From: Cyathus striatus
Taxonomy: Eukaryota; Basidiomycota; Agaricomycetes; Agaricales; Nidulariaceae
Reading direction: 5' to 3'
NCBI GenBank assembly: GCA_025738555.1
Contig: JAOVFP010000001.1
Span: 5,580,001 to 5,644,000, forward strand
DNA: 64,000 nt
The notes under the pieces were generated by a model. The model searched no databases. It had not been told where the DNA came from and saw nothing but the letters and a program-made list of their open reading frames with translations. Both the position numbers and the translations under genes were made by a program. Within the stretch, counting starts at the first letter, position 1, and every line of letters starts with the position of its first letter. Shown one piece after another: positions 45,839-56,910 of the stretch.

Positions 45839-46246
45839 TTAGAATAGAGATTGTGTTGGGCGAGGTTTGGATTGGGGGTGTTAGGGTGGTTTTGGGCGGT
45901 TTGGGGGTGGTATGGGATGTGGGTGTGGTCGTATCGACGAAAAAGAAGCGTGGTGACGAGCACCTAACGAGGGAAGATACAAAGGAAAGAAACCGTGGGA
46001 ACATTGGAAAGCGTCGGTGATCGAGTCCTTGTCGTGTTGGTTTCCTTTCCACACTGGCATCCCAAGTTACACACTTTGCCGCCGGTTTTTCGCTCGTATC
46101 GAGCTCTATTTTTTTAATACATTACTTAGAATTTTACCTTACTATACGGTAGACACTACATTGTCGCGACATATGACTTCCCATAACCGACATAAAATAC
46201 AGGATTTTTTTTCTTTTTTTTAAAAAGGTTACATAATAACATGCTA

Positions 46247-47829
46247 TCAATTTCTAGTATAATCAGGAGGCGAAGTACTATAATTGACTCCAGGTGCATG
46301 AGATGAAGGTACGGAACTACCAACCAGCTGTGCTCCCAAACCTTGATGAATATAGGTTTGTGATCTCCTGTTCGGAACCAACCTGTCCTTCCGAACTGTA
46401 CTCATAACCATTGCTTGAGAGACTGTCCCATCGAAATGACTCGGCAATGTAGACTCTTGCTTAATACTAGTTCCGCTGTGTACCGGCAGGAGTAGTGATC
46501 GCCAATGCACATGTCCATATTTCTTATAGTGGTATAGGCATTTAAATCCCAAGAAGATGATTATCAGAAGAATAAAGCAGCTGACTGTAAGACCCGCTAT
46601 TGCTCCCACGCTAAATCTAACTCTAATTTATTTATTTTGTCAGTGGACTAAGACGGTGAAATTCTAACTCTTACGATGCATTAGCGGTTGCCTTCTGTAT
46701 AGATGATGTTGTGTAAACACTGGCGTAGTCAATTGCAAAGAGCTGTTGCCCTGGAGCCAGTGCGCTAGGAGATGTTTTGTATCGCAGTGTCAAATTGTGC
46801 GTTCCAGGGCCAAGATTAAACGCTTGGTACATCATCAATTGAAACTGAGGAATCAACTGGTTCATTGTATATAATTGCGGTGGACCACCGTCCAACTCAA
46901 CGACATATGCTGAACCAGTGGGACCAACAGGACCGTAGAGTGTAACAGCATCACCTAAATAAGTTGGGTCGAAATTCATCAAGTCACTTGGCACCGTCCT
47001 ATTTTATATTACCCTATGAATACTACTTTAGCTACAGTTATTCCGTTATACCCAAAATTTCGGAGTACTCACTTGAAATATGAATTCTACATGTGCATTG
47101 GTGTCTAAAGTCATGCTGTAACTGTGTGTCAGAATTCCGGACATCATATTTATTCTAACTTACTGCCCACTACCTTCAAAATATCGACTTTGGTTTGGCG
47201 GATTTGAAGTCCACGATGAAGCGGGAAAGTATGTAAACGCAGGATGCATATCGTCGAAGATGTTGGTGACGAGCAGCTCGTCATCTTCTCCAACTGACGT
47301 CTGCCAATTCACCTATTCACCGATTCAATAAAATATGACATCCATCAATTATAATAGTCTAAAAAGTGAAAGAACGACGCACAAAATCTACATCGAGATA
47401 TTTATCTTCGTCGTTTGTTAATGTTACATTATGCAGACCATTCGACATTGGTATTGATGGAGTGAACAAAGGTTGCTGGAAAGTGTCATTGCCAGGGCTG
47501 GTCCCGCTCCCAGTATATGAAATCACTCCGTTGTCTATATCTACACTATAATTTCCGTGATTGGAACGCTTGGCACCATATATGTGGATGTCATATCCAT
47601 AGTATACGAATGTCATCGAACTTCCGGACGTGATAGTCGCTGTAAAGCCGCCCATTGAATATCTAGATCGAGTAATATCATGCATGAACCAGAGAACATC
47701 AATACTAGGTTACAGTACTCACAAACCGGCAGCACTATCACGCTCTGGATTTCCAGCAAACCATTGACTCAGAGGTGAGTATTGTAAGACAGGAGAGTCG
47801 TCTTCAATTGTAAAACTGATACGGGGCAT
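46247..47829 (-). CDS. Single-pass membrane protein with extracellular beta domains and a C-terminal PPDY motif
   Basis: Starts at 47829 with MPRISFTIEDDSPVLQYSPL and splices through six exons to about 410 residues, ending in TGA at 46247. Two jelly-roll-like segments (GSSMTFVYYGYDIHIYGAKR and DAVTLYGPVGPTGSAYVVEL) match the pattern of a large agaricomycete surface-protein family. A transmembrane helix follows (GAIAGLTVSCFILLIIIFLG), then a ~90-residue cytoplasmic tail that ends SPPDYTRN and so includes a PPxY WW-domain ligand. There is no classical signal peptide. One junction (FIFQ to DAVTLY, about 47075-46930) fits only if the donor is GTACTC; the stronger donor 4 bases upstream is out of phase. 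The function is unknown; topology suggests a surface sensor or adhesion role. Confidence 0.7.
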
Positions 47830-50094
47830 GGTGCTGTCCGAATCAAATGAGCAGTGAGTGTAAACTTATGAAAGATCTTCAGTTTGCGGTTATAAAGGAA
47901 GCATCGCATTCAATTTAGGGGGTCAGTGTATTGAGATCTTGGCTCGATTAAGATGTGATTAAGAGCCACAGTGATGCGGTAGCCATCGATCATTGTCATC
48001 CTGGCTATGTATTTTTCGATTTTCAGTTACTATTTGACCACCTAACCATCCTATTGCCATTAGGATGCTGAGGCGGGATTTTAGAAGTAATTCCAAATCT
48101 CCATTTGTTACGTACGTGTCATCAAAATTTATATGTAATCAGTGATCACTGTCGATAGTGGAGTATGCCAGTGAGGCCAGCACTTCAACAGTAGTCACTA
48201 TGTACATGCAAGTGATGCAACCAAGATGCAACTGGGACAACTAAATCAACGTATCCGATCCGAGTCGAATGCTCCCCTCTAGTTATCTTACCTCAGACAT
48301 GAAGAGGAGGGGTACATCAGATCAGGACGTTATTCAAGGTTGATTCAGTTGCTCAGCAGCAGAATCACTGGTTCTAACTTCTCTTACTAATAAGTAATTG
48401 ACCCAAATTCTCGCATTACTCAGCGTACAAATGTTTTGGGCTGTGCATCGCGCGCTGATGTCAACCATTGAAGTTTGAACATTTTTGTCTCGTCACAAAG
48501 TCCAAAAAGTCTGTACTATTCTCAGGTGACAGTGATGATGGCAACATTCTTGCCATCTACTGTTGACCATAGTATTTCATGAGTTTCTTGTATGTAGTCG
48601 GTATCCAACTCTCAGATATTCTTACTACTTTCATGTGTTTGATTCCCAGCGGGCTGTGTGATGTTGATCTAATTGGTAGGGATCATAAGTCGGGGAATAG
48701 GGAAACTTACAGCAAATTGCAAATCGATGTAGCACACAGCTTGACGCACACACATAGCTGAGTTGATCCGATCAGTGCTGGCACGAAGCCAGCCTGCTGG
48801 GATGTCTCGACTCTCCCACCCCACCTCAGCCGCAGCGCCAGCTCCAATAAGTACAGGCGCGTGCACGACTTATCTACGTCCCGACCTTCTGTCCTCATCT
48901 ACACAGTCTACTTCGTCAACTGTGTCGCTCCCACTCGCTCGATCAGCACGAAGCCACGGCTATATTTGTCACACACCCGTGATATTTCGCCTAGGCTCTC
49001 CCTGACATCTCCGGCACCAATAATGGCTTTGCAACATACGGCCACCCCGGCAAGCATCTCTGCTCAGATGCCTCTGTCCCTCACTCAATGGGATATCCAC
49101 ATAGCGCGCCGAACCATTCCCGCTCCTCCACCGAGGATGAAAGTGATTTCGAATCTTCGTCCTGAGATCGCTTTGACACCGACCACCTTGAACTTCAATC
49201 CGACGACTACGAAGAAAGTTGCGGGCCCAGGTCCCCAGCAACAAAAGCAAGGCGCAATCGTAACTGTGTGAGTCTTCCAGCTTACTTCTCTCTCCTTCAG
49301 ATGAGCTCTTCTACAAACGAAGTGCGTTCGTCCCCCTTGTCCTCTTCCTCTGCACAGACGGTCGCCCGTCCGTCACCTCCAATGTCCAAGCTCGCCAACT
49401 CGAGCGCATTTCTTCAGTCGGGCTTCTCTCAGGCATTTTCAGCCGCGCCTATCATTCAGACCCCCTTCTGAGATCGTCGTCAAACACTCGCAGTCCAGCG
49501 GTCTCGAGACACGAGGCCGGGCCCGACTGGATGAGTTGGAAAGAGGTCTTGTCGACATTATAGTCAAGACTACTAGTCTCGAAAAAACCATTGAACATCA
49601 CCAACGGTACAAGCATCATTTCGTCATCATTCTTACTCTGATGATTTCCGTTAGCCTCTTCCAGATTCTCTAGCCACCTCTTCCTTGGAGTCTGAAGAGG
49701 AGCCTAATTCGATGGCTGTACTCGCGTAAACGCATGGTCGAGGGATATGATGGAGGTGCTGGAAGGTGGAGGGAAGTGAAGTGAAATATGGGGTGATAGG
49801 AGCGAGAATAAGGGGAGGGATTTGTGGCAGAGTGCGAGTGGGAGGGGAGCAAGCTATGGGCTGGTAGAGTTGGGGATTATGCCACTCGAGCTATTTTTGT
49901 AGATTCCGGATAGATCTGTAATTAGTAGAAAACTTAATGAATATATTATTATTGTATCTCAGAGACAACCGGACCACACCTGTTTTCGATCCGGAAAAGA
50001 GGTCAAAATTAGGAAAAATTCGAAAATTGCAGAACGTCAGATGCGTCTGTAATTTCCGGATGTTGCCGGACCAGGCCTGCGCGACTTTTGACTG
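47830..50094. other. Mostly intergenic, with a broken or unrecognised plus-strand gene at about 48985-49672
   Basis: From about 48990 a plus-strand frame (DISGTNNGFATYGHPGKHLC to DESDFESSS) is stopped by a single TGA and continues DRFDTDHLELQSDDYEESC. After an intron (gtgagt to cttcag) comes MSSSTNEVRSSPLSSSS. In another frame GRARLDELERGLVDIIVK then HHFVIILTLMISVSLFQIL end at 49672, a tail-anchor-like helix. I cannot join these into one protein. It looks like a decayed gene of unknown family. The rest (47830-48750 and 49680-50094) shows nothing I recognise. Confidence 0.35.
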
Positions 50095-50613
50095 GGCCTT
50101 AGGCCGCACAACCCTCAAATTCCACCACCACGAAGACGCGAACAAGGTAAAAGCCACCAGCGATCACACGCCATACTTGCTCAATGGCAGGTCCATGCAC
50201 ATCGCGTACCTGACGGACGTGCTGATGCTGAAAGACATAAGGGCTTGGACGCATGTTGACGTGCAGCGCCATTTGAAGAAGGACATGGTTGTGAAGATCA
50301 AGGGTGTTTAGTACGTTTATCCTCCTCCCTTCTTTCCATTCGTTTATCCCTCCTTATTTGTCCCTCTTTCCCTCGCTTTCCTCCCTTCTCTTCCAATTCC
50401 TCCCCGTTCTAACAACCCACAGAATCACCCCTCCTGCAATACATCACCGTCATCCGCTTCTGATCATCCGCCATGGCCCATCGTGCACTCAAAGTTCTTC
50501 GCGAAAAGCTTGACCCACCCGCGTTGGTTGCTTACTCGAACTTGCTGAGTCAACCCGGTGTTGGCGAAGGATGGGTGGGGGCGGAGAAGCTGTTAGGGCG
50601 GTATTTGGGATAG
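50095..50613 (+). pseudogene. 3' fragment of the RRM gene (exons 3-4)
   Basis: From the acceptor-like ccttag at 50091-50096 the frame RTTLKFHHHEDANKVKATSD matches exon 3 of the gene at 55464-56910, and AHRALKVLREKLDPPALVAY matches its last exon, with TAG at 50611-50613. It lacks exons 1-2 and carries an 8-base deletion before the exon-3 donor, which breaks the frame. Confidence 0.65.
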
Positions 50614-51465
50614 GGCAATAGATTTGGAGACTTGGATTAGAAATTGGGTAGGATAATAGATATCTTGTTATATTATAAGGGAGTAATTTGATTTCGCTTG
50701 CTCAGTATTACTCACCACTCAGTTCTTAAGGTGGAGATATAGGGTGGTGTAGTCTAATAGAATTGGTTACAGCCCGCTCTCTTAGCCGCATGAGAATTTT
50801 TTCACTTTACTTTAACTGTTTTCTTGTTTTTTATCCTCATAACTTGTGTTTCATCGAACATAGGCTTACTTGGAAAAACATGTCTGAATGTGTATTCGTA
50901 ATGCACGACTTTACTTTGTGGACTCAGGCAAGTCTTACTTGTCTATGCTTATCAAGTTGGGTACTAATTATGTACTCCGGACCAGGTGTCTTATATAACT
51001 GTAGGCTTGAGGTTGTTACCAGGTGGTTGTGGTTAGGGGGTTTAATCTTTCCTTGGAAGTTAATATGCAACTACCTCTAGCGGCCACTGGTTACATGCTT
51101 TTTACAGCTTGCGTCTTTCTTTAAGTGAAACTCTGGTCATCTTGCCAAAGCCATAGTGAATACTTAATCTCACCATTCAAAAATTCTCCAGTACTATGCA
51201 TGGCTTACGAGTACACCCTGAACGACATGGAATGGCACCTATATCTATACTTGTTTGTCTACGATTAGGTAAGTGCTATTTTCAAGACATCTTATTTCGC
51301 ACTCCATGTTAATTAAAAACTTCGTAGCTTGGACTCCAGCTCTTGCTGTTCAAACGTAAGGTTTACAAAGGATTCAGTCTTACGGACAATATTCTTAGCC
51401 TCTAAGCCCATGCCAGCACGAGATTTGCGAAAGAAAGTAGGGCGGTACCCTGATTATGAACGTTT

Positions 51466-52617
51466 TGTCGGAAAAATCGAAACCGCCTTATAAGGTGGTT
51501 GCGCTTCTGATGGATTTATAAGTCCTGATCATGTTCCGTAGATATCCATATCAGCACCCTTGTCAGCTCGTATATGGACTGAAACATAAGGTCAGGACTT
51601 ATATCTCATGGCTGTGTAGCATACCATAGCATATAATACATTGTAACTCCTGATAATTTTAAGTATGAAATCATATAACATGCCATAACTAGTGATAAGC
51701 CTTCGCGGGGAGGCATATAATGTTCTAAAACCTCTGGAAAGTGCTGGTAAGCCTTCATGGTGGACCATATCAGTACACTTACCATGTAATATACGACGCG
51801 ACTTCAGTACATTCAAGTACTTACAAGTTTTTACGGAGCAAATGTGTATGTACATGATGAAAACAATATGATTACTCATAGCCTCGATATAACGCCTTTA
51901 CGTTGTGTTGAACTTGTCCATTTTTTTTGTGAAATACTTCATGTGACGAATGCCTATGGAGCTTTAGCACTCGGGCCGGCTCGACTCCAAGGTTTGGAGT
52001 TTACAACGTCAGTATTGCATCAGTGTCTCCACCGCGCCACTGAGCACAATTGCATAAAAGGCCAGCATTTCCTCGGACGTATGATACACTCACCAGTGAC
52101 CACTCCACTGGACCAGGTCTGAACGTTACCCTGAGCTCAAACTTCGAATGGTAGGCTTGTGGTATGTTGAGTGCTTTGCTTGCCTACTTCAAGTTTTTCT
52201 TCATGCTACTTACCTACATCTCTAACCTTTTTCGTAGCACAGTATTATATTTGTGGGATGCATTAGTAGCTACATTATTTGTAGTAGGCGGTAGTATTAC
52301 CAGTTAAGTAACTTACTAGAGTGTTTGTCTATGATAATAAATTGTTGAATTGTAACTTATATTGTCTGCCGTCGTAACAAGTTGATCATCAACATATTTT
52401 ATGCATGTGATTAAAAATAATTGGTATTAAGCTTTAGAAAAATTGCCCAGGATATAATTACTTATCAGCATGGGTAAGGATGTGATCACCTGTATCATAC
52501 TGAAAGTATTTTTTGGGTGATTTCTAAAACCATGTAACCCCCCCAAACAGCTGATGGACTGATATGGCCTGATATGACCCTATCTGAACAGATATGCCAA
52601 TTTCGATTTTTCCGACA
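51466..52617. mobile_element. 1.15-kb non-autonomous DNA transposon with 17-base perfect inverted termini
   Basis: Begins TGTCGGAAAAATCGAAA and ends with its exact reverse complement. The mirror arm at about 54535 has the uninterrupted sequence (GATTATGAACGTTTGTGAAC on the minus strand), so this is an empty-site pair. At the left junction there is GAACGTTT and at the right TTGTGAGCC, which leaves a 2-3 base T duplication. GATATG motifs repeat inside the right end. No transposase frame is visible. A 2-3 base duplication fits CACTA/CMC-like elements, but the ends do not show CACTA. Confidence 0.75.
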
Positions 52618-52929
52618 TTGTGAGCCTACATTTTCCTCCAGTAAGGAGTTATGAGGAAGAATTTTAAAAAATGGATAAGAGGTATAACTGAAGAGTCGAA
52701 GCCATGTACAGGAATCTTCATAATGTCACTCTGGACTCGGTTCCAAGTGCACACTAAGCATCCTCTGCACCACGGGTGACTCGTTAGCTTATCTATTTCA
52801 TTGAGTAATAATATACAACATCGTGTACGTATCTATACATAGTATTGCTATACAATTGTTATGATAAACTTCATGTACAGCAGGAAGGATTTGAAGAAAA
52901 AAGGAGATAAGGGTGACCTAGTGTATAAG

Positions 52930-53069
52930 TTGGCCACAGTGTGGGAAAAGAAACCGACACGACGAAGACTCGATCACCGACGCTTTCCAATGTTTCCATG
53001 ATTTCTTTCATTGTGCGCCCTCCGAGGAACCTCCGAGTGCAAGCGCTCGCTCTTCCCCTCTCCCACTAC
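52930..53069 (+). pseudogene. Exon-1 fragment of the RRM gene
   Basis: The sequence GGAAAAGAAACCGACACGAC, then GACTCGATCACCGACGCTTTCC and CCCTCCGAGGAACCTCCGAG, corresponds to the first ~130 bases of the RRM gene at 56910 (same order, same strand sense). It breaks off at the MITE insertion. It marks the 5' end of what was another tandem RRM copy. Confidence 0.6.
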
Positions 53070-53452
53070 ATAGAGCCCAGTCGCACTTTTCATCAATACG
53101 TTCCCACGTGGAGATCACATCCCGACTCAACCCTCAATGCTATTCTAAGATCGAAAACTTCACCCAATACAATTACAATATGTACCAAGCTAATGTTGGC
53201 TAGTACAACGGAGTCAGACTACATACGTTGCGTTAGCCGTATTCCAACAGTTTACGGACGTCGGAGAGTCGCTACACAAGAGTAACACAAATTTCTCTCA
53301 GAGTCAGTAGGGCTGCAATGACTAGATTGTAACGATGTAAATATTAAACTCCCTCGATCTAGAAAGACTTCTCTGGTTTTCACATTGAGGGTTGAGTCGA
53401 GATGTGATCTCCATGTGGGAACGTATTGATGAAAAGCACGACTGGGCTCTAT
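53070..53452. mobile_element. Fold-back MITE, 383 bp, with ~71-base inverted repeats
   Basis: Left end ATAGAGCCCAGTCG through TCAACCCTCAATG is repeated inverted at the right end with about five mismatches. CTAC flanks both sides (53066-53069 and 53453-53456), and the other arm of the large inverted repeat has the empty site CCCACTACTGTCCC (minus strand, near 54080). It has no coding capacity. The short 4-base duplication leaves the superfamily open. Confidence 0.75.
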
Positions 53453-53456
53453 CTAC

Positions 53457-54079
53457 TGTCCCTACCTGTATGGATGCAACGGGGACTTGGAGCGTGACAC
53501 GAAAATTTGACTCCAGCTTAGCAACCAGTGCTGAGTTATGCGTGACCGATTCCAGAATAGGCAACGCTAGAGAGGGACCCTACCAAATGAAGCTGAGAAT
53601 GGTTATTAGACTTTCAGTGAGTGCGATTCATTGTGAAAACGGCAACTACTTTATTTCACTATGACATGTATTATGTACAGTAAAAAAATTCTGTGAATAG
53701 AACCCGTTGGTCACTGGTTTGTTACTCCCGAGTCCCCAACTCTACGACAAGAAAACAATGCGAGGCCTCTCGCAAGAGCTCATATCTCGCATTCATCACC
53801 GAAATCTTGTAAAAAACCTCTCAGATGCTCTAACAGATGGGTAGATATTAATGCACTGCCTTCCGAAAGTGACGACGACTAGTGTATTATTGAAAGACTG
53901 TTATTGGGATATTTTTTCTGGTTTTTATACAATTTTTGAGACCATTTTTATCGAAAAAAAAGCCTATGTCACATAAGTTCCTACTAAGCAACCGGGTCCC
54001 CGTTATGCGTGACAAACTACCGTTTTAGCAACACAACGGGGCCTGCGTTATGCGTGACCGTTGCATCCATACAGGTAGG
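53457..54079. other. Centre of the large inverted repeat
   Basis: Spacer between the two arms. GTTATGCGTGAC occurs at about 53535, 54003 and 54049, a hint of another short repeat. No gene is seen. Confidence 0.5.
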
Positions 54080-55982
54080 GACAGTAGTGGGAGAGGGGAA
54101 GAGCGAGCGCTTGCACTCGGAGGTTCTTCGGAGGGCACACAAGGAAAGAAACCATGGAAACATTGGAAAGCGTCGGTGATCGAGTCTTCGTCGTGTCGGT
54201 TTCTTTTCCCACAATGTGACTAACCTATACACTAGATCACCCTTATCTCCTTTTTTCTTCAAATCCTTCCTGCTGTACATGAAATTTATCACAACAATTG
54301 TATAGCAATACTATGTACAGATACGCACACAATTTTGTGTCTTACTCAATGAAATAGATATGCTAGCGAGTCACCCATGGTGCAGAGGACGCTATGCGCT
54401 TGGAGCCGATTCGGTCCAGAGTGACATTATGAAGATTCCTGTACATGGCTTCGACTCGTCATTCCCACCTCACTTCTACTCAATTTTTTTAAATTCTCCC
54501 TTGTAACTCCGTACTGGAAGAAGCTGTAGGTTCACAAACGTTCATAATCAGAATACCACCTTACTTTCCTCCGCAAATCTTGTGCTGGCATGGGCTCGGA
54601 GGCTAAGAATATTGTCCGTAAGACTGAATCCCTTGTAAACGTGCTGGAGTCTAAGCTACGAATTTTTTATTTAACGTGGAGTACGAAATGATATTTTGAA
54701 AATATCACATTCCTAATCGTAGACAGACAAATGTACTTATAGGTGCCTTTCCATGTCGCTCAGGGTGTACTTACTCGTAAGCCATGCATGGTGCTGGAGA
54801 ATTTTTGAATGTTGAGATTAATATTAAGCATTCACTATGGCTTTGGCAAGATGACCAGAGTTTTACTTAAAGAAAGACTAAGCTGTAAAAAGCATATAAC
54901 TCACGAGCTGTTAGAGGCAGTTGCATACCAACTTCCAAGGAAAGATTAAACCATTCGACCACAACTACCTGGCAACAACCTCAAGCCTACAGTTATAAGA
55001 CACCTGGTGCGGAATTACCCAACTTGATAAGCATAGACAAGTAAGACTTGCCTAGTTGTTAGTTAAGATATGAGATATTGAGACCACAAAGTTAGTCGTA
55101 AATACAAATAAGCACTTGCTGGATTCATATTTTTCCAAGTATCTTTAAGGAAGCACAAGTTGTGAGGATGAATATCTAGAAACGAGAAAACAATTAAACT
55201 AAATCCGCAAAAGTGAAACAACTAATGATTGGATGCAATACAACAGGCTCAGAGAGTGGTTGTAGGGTGGTGTAGTCTAATAGTATTGGTTACAATTTCC
55301 AACATCGCAACCAATACCATTAGACCACACCACCCCATATTTCCACCTTATGAATTGAGTACTGAGTAATACTGAGCAAGCGAAATCAAATTACTCCCTT
55401 ATAATATAACAAGATATCTATTATCCTACCCAATCTTTAATCCAAGTCTCCAAATCTATTGCCCTATCCCAAATACCGCCCTAACAATTTCTCCGCCCCC
55501 ACCCATCCCTCTCCAACGCCGGGTTGACTCAACAAGCTCGAGTAAGCAACCAACGCGGGTGAGTCAAGCTTTTCGCGAAGAACTTTAAGAGCGCGATGGG
55601 CCATGGCGGGCGATCGGAAGCGGATGAGGGTTATGTATTGCAGGAGGGGTGATTCTGTGGGTTGTTAGAACGGGGAGAAATTGGAAGAGAAGGGAGGAAA
55701 GAGAGGGAAAGAGGGACGAATAAGAGGGGATAAACGAATGGAAAGAAGGGAGGAAAAACGTACTAAACACCGCAACACTCTTGATCTTCACAACCATGTC
55801 CTTCTTCAAATGGCGCTGCACGTCAACATGCGTCCACGGCCTTATGTCTTTCAGCATCAGCACGTCCATCAAGTATGCGATATTCATGGGCCTGCCATTG
55901 AGCATGTATGGCGTGTGGTCGCTGGTGGCTTTTATCTTGTTCGCGTCTTCGTGGTGGTGGAATTTGAGGGTTATGCGGCCTA
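54080..55982. repeat. Right arm of the large inverted repeat
   Basis: Mirror of 50095-53069, without the two transposons found there. It contains an RRM exon-1 fragment on the minus strand (about 54215-54085, CCGACGCTTTCCAATGTTTCC on that strand) and at its outer end exons 3-4 of the intact RRM gene. Confidence 0.8.
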
Positions 55983-56910
55983 GGGGAGTTAGGTCTTTAT
56001 CGTCTTTATCTGTAATGTCGTTAAGTAAGGTGAATAGAGGAGAAGACGAAGAACATGCCAAAATAAAACTCCTTCACCATCCCCTCCCCAATCCCCTCAA
56101 AGAACGCCCTCACATCGTCCTCGGTCACCCCCTGATCCAGATTGGTTACATACAACATCTGCGATGAAGTCTGCGGCTCGATAACCTCATATAACGACTC
56201 TCGATGACATTCCACGCTCAATTTATGGCCATACAGATCGAATGTGCTACGTTCGTGTGCGAGGAACGCCGCAGACGATTCTTCGAATGAGGTATACGCT
56301 ACATACGCATGTCCATTACACTGTCCGTCAAGTCGTCTCTCTGCCAACTCGTATCAGTAAAGCTTACAAACTGTAAAAAAGAAGAGAAAAATGCACCTAT
56401 TTGAATTGCCTCGATAACACCATACGGCTCAAAGACCACTTTCAAGTCGTCCTCCGTCGTTTCAGGGACCAAGGAACGGATGTGCAGTGTTCCTATGGGA
56501 TCTGGGGGCAGACCTGCGCGACGGTTGATGTGCCTGGGCTTCTGCGCGGGTGCGTAGAGTGTTATTTCTTTGACCCCTTTGCTGCGCCGTGAAGTTTTGA
56601 GCGTGTGGTTGGATTTTGGGTTAGGATTGGGATTGGGATTGCGTTGGGTGGGGTTTGAATTTGAGGTGGGGTTGTCATTACGTTGGGTGGGGTTTGAACT
56701 TGAGGCGGTGCAGGATGTTCGAGTGGGAGAGTATCGTCGATGGAGAAGGGTGAGTTTGGGGCATTGGATACATGGGATGGGGGATCTGTGAAGTGGGAAG
56801 GGGAAAAGAGACCGGGTTTGGGCTCGGAGGAGGGTGCACATCATGAAAAGAAACCGTGGGAACGCCGGTGATCGAGTCGACCTGGACGCGTCGGTGGTTT
56901 CTCTCCGCAT
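55464..56910 (-). CDS. RNA-binding protein with RRM domains, probably mitochondrial, four exons
   Basis: Exon 1 (56910-56397) has an Arg/Ser-rich, acid-poor N-terminus (MMCTLLRAQTRSLFPFPLHR from an inner Met at about 56841) that looks like a mitochondrial presequence, then an Asn/Pro/Thr-rich linker and the start of RRM1 (GTLHIRSLVPETTEDDLKVV). Exon 2 (56340-56059) completes it (CNGHAYVAYTSFEE, RNP1-like) and starts RRM2 (SSQMLYVTNLDQGVTEDDV). Exon 3 (56009-55764) and exon 4 (55654-55464) finish RRM2 and a C-terminal LREKLDSPALVAYSSLL. Intron 2 only splices in frame with a GC donor (TTTTG|GCATGT to attacag). Role: RNA binding in RNA processing or mitochondrial expression, inferred from the domain only. 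It is the one intact member of a local family whose other copies (32756-46052, 50095-50613, exon-1 fragments) are broken. Confidence 0.7.

Larger units (their letters stand above)
32756..46052 (-). pseudogene. RRM-protein pseudogene split by three transposable elements
   Basis: Segments in order match the intact RRM gene at 56910-55464. 46052-45839 matches exon 1 (MERKPTRQGLDHRRFPMFPR against MRRETTDASRSTRSPAFPR). 43723-43643 and 36161-36040 match the end of exon 1: the string before the retrotransposon ends CAE and after it continues to SLVHVSKTTEEDL, against RSLVPETTEDDL. About 35950-35810 is the RNP-motif part (VVYMTNSDQ against MLYVTNLDQ). 33491-33240 resumes at AFFERIG and HHHEDANKVKATS. 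32890-32756 is the last exon (AHRALKIFREKLDPSAVVAY) up to TAA. The gaps are exactly filled by the elements at 43724-45838, 36162-43642 and 33492-35800. Internal stops and frameshifts are also present, so the gene is dead. The RRM paralogue binds RNA; no function is left here. Confidence 0.7.
50095..53069. repeat. Left arm of a large inverted repeat (partner about 54080-55982)
   Basis: The order of landmarks (RRM exons 3-4, GGTGGTGTAGTCTAATAG, CAAGTAAGACTTGCC on the minus strand, CATGCATGG, GAACGTTT, ACAGGAATCTTCATAATG, RRM exon-1 fragment) is mirrored in the right arm. This arm is longer because two transposons (51466-52617 and 53070-53452) are inserted in or at it. Confidence 0.8.

Noticed and set aside
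50304..50513. Separate small gene within the RRM 3' fragment
   Set aside because: It is the out-of-frame reading of the RRM intron and last exon, as shown by alignment with 55764-55464.
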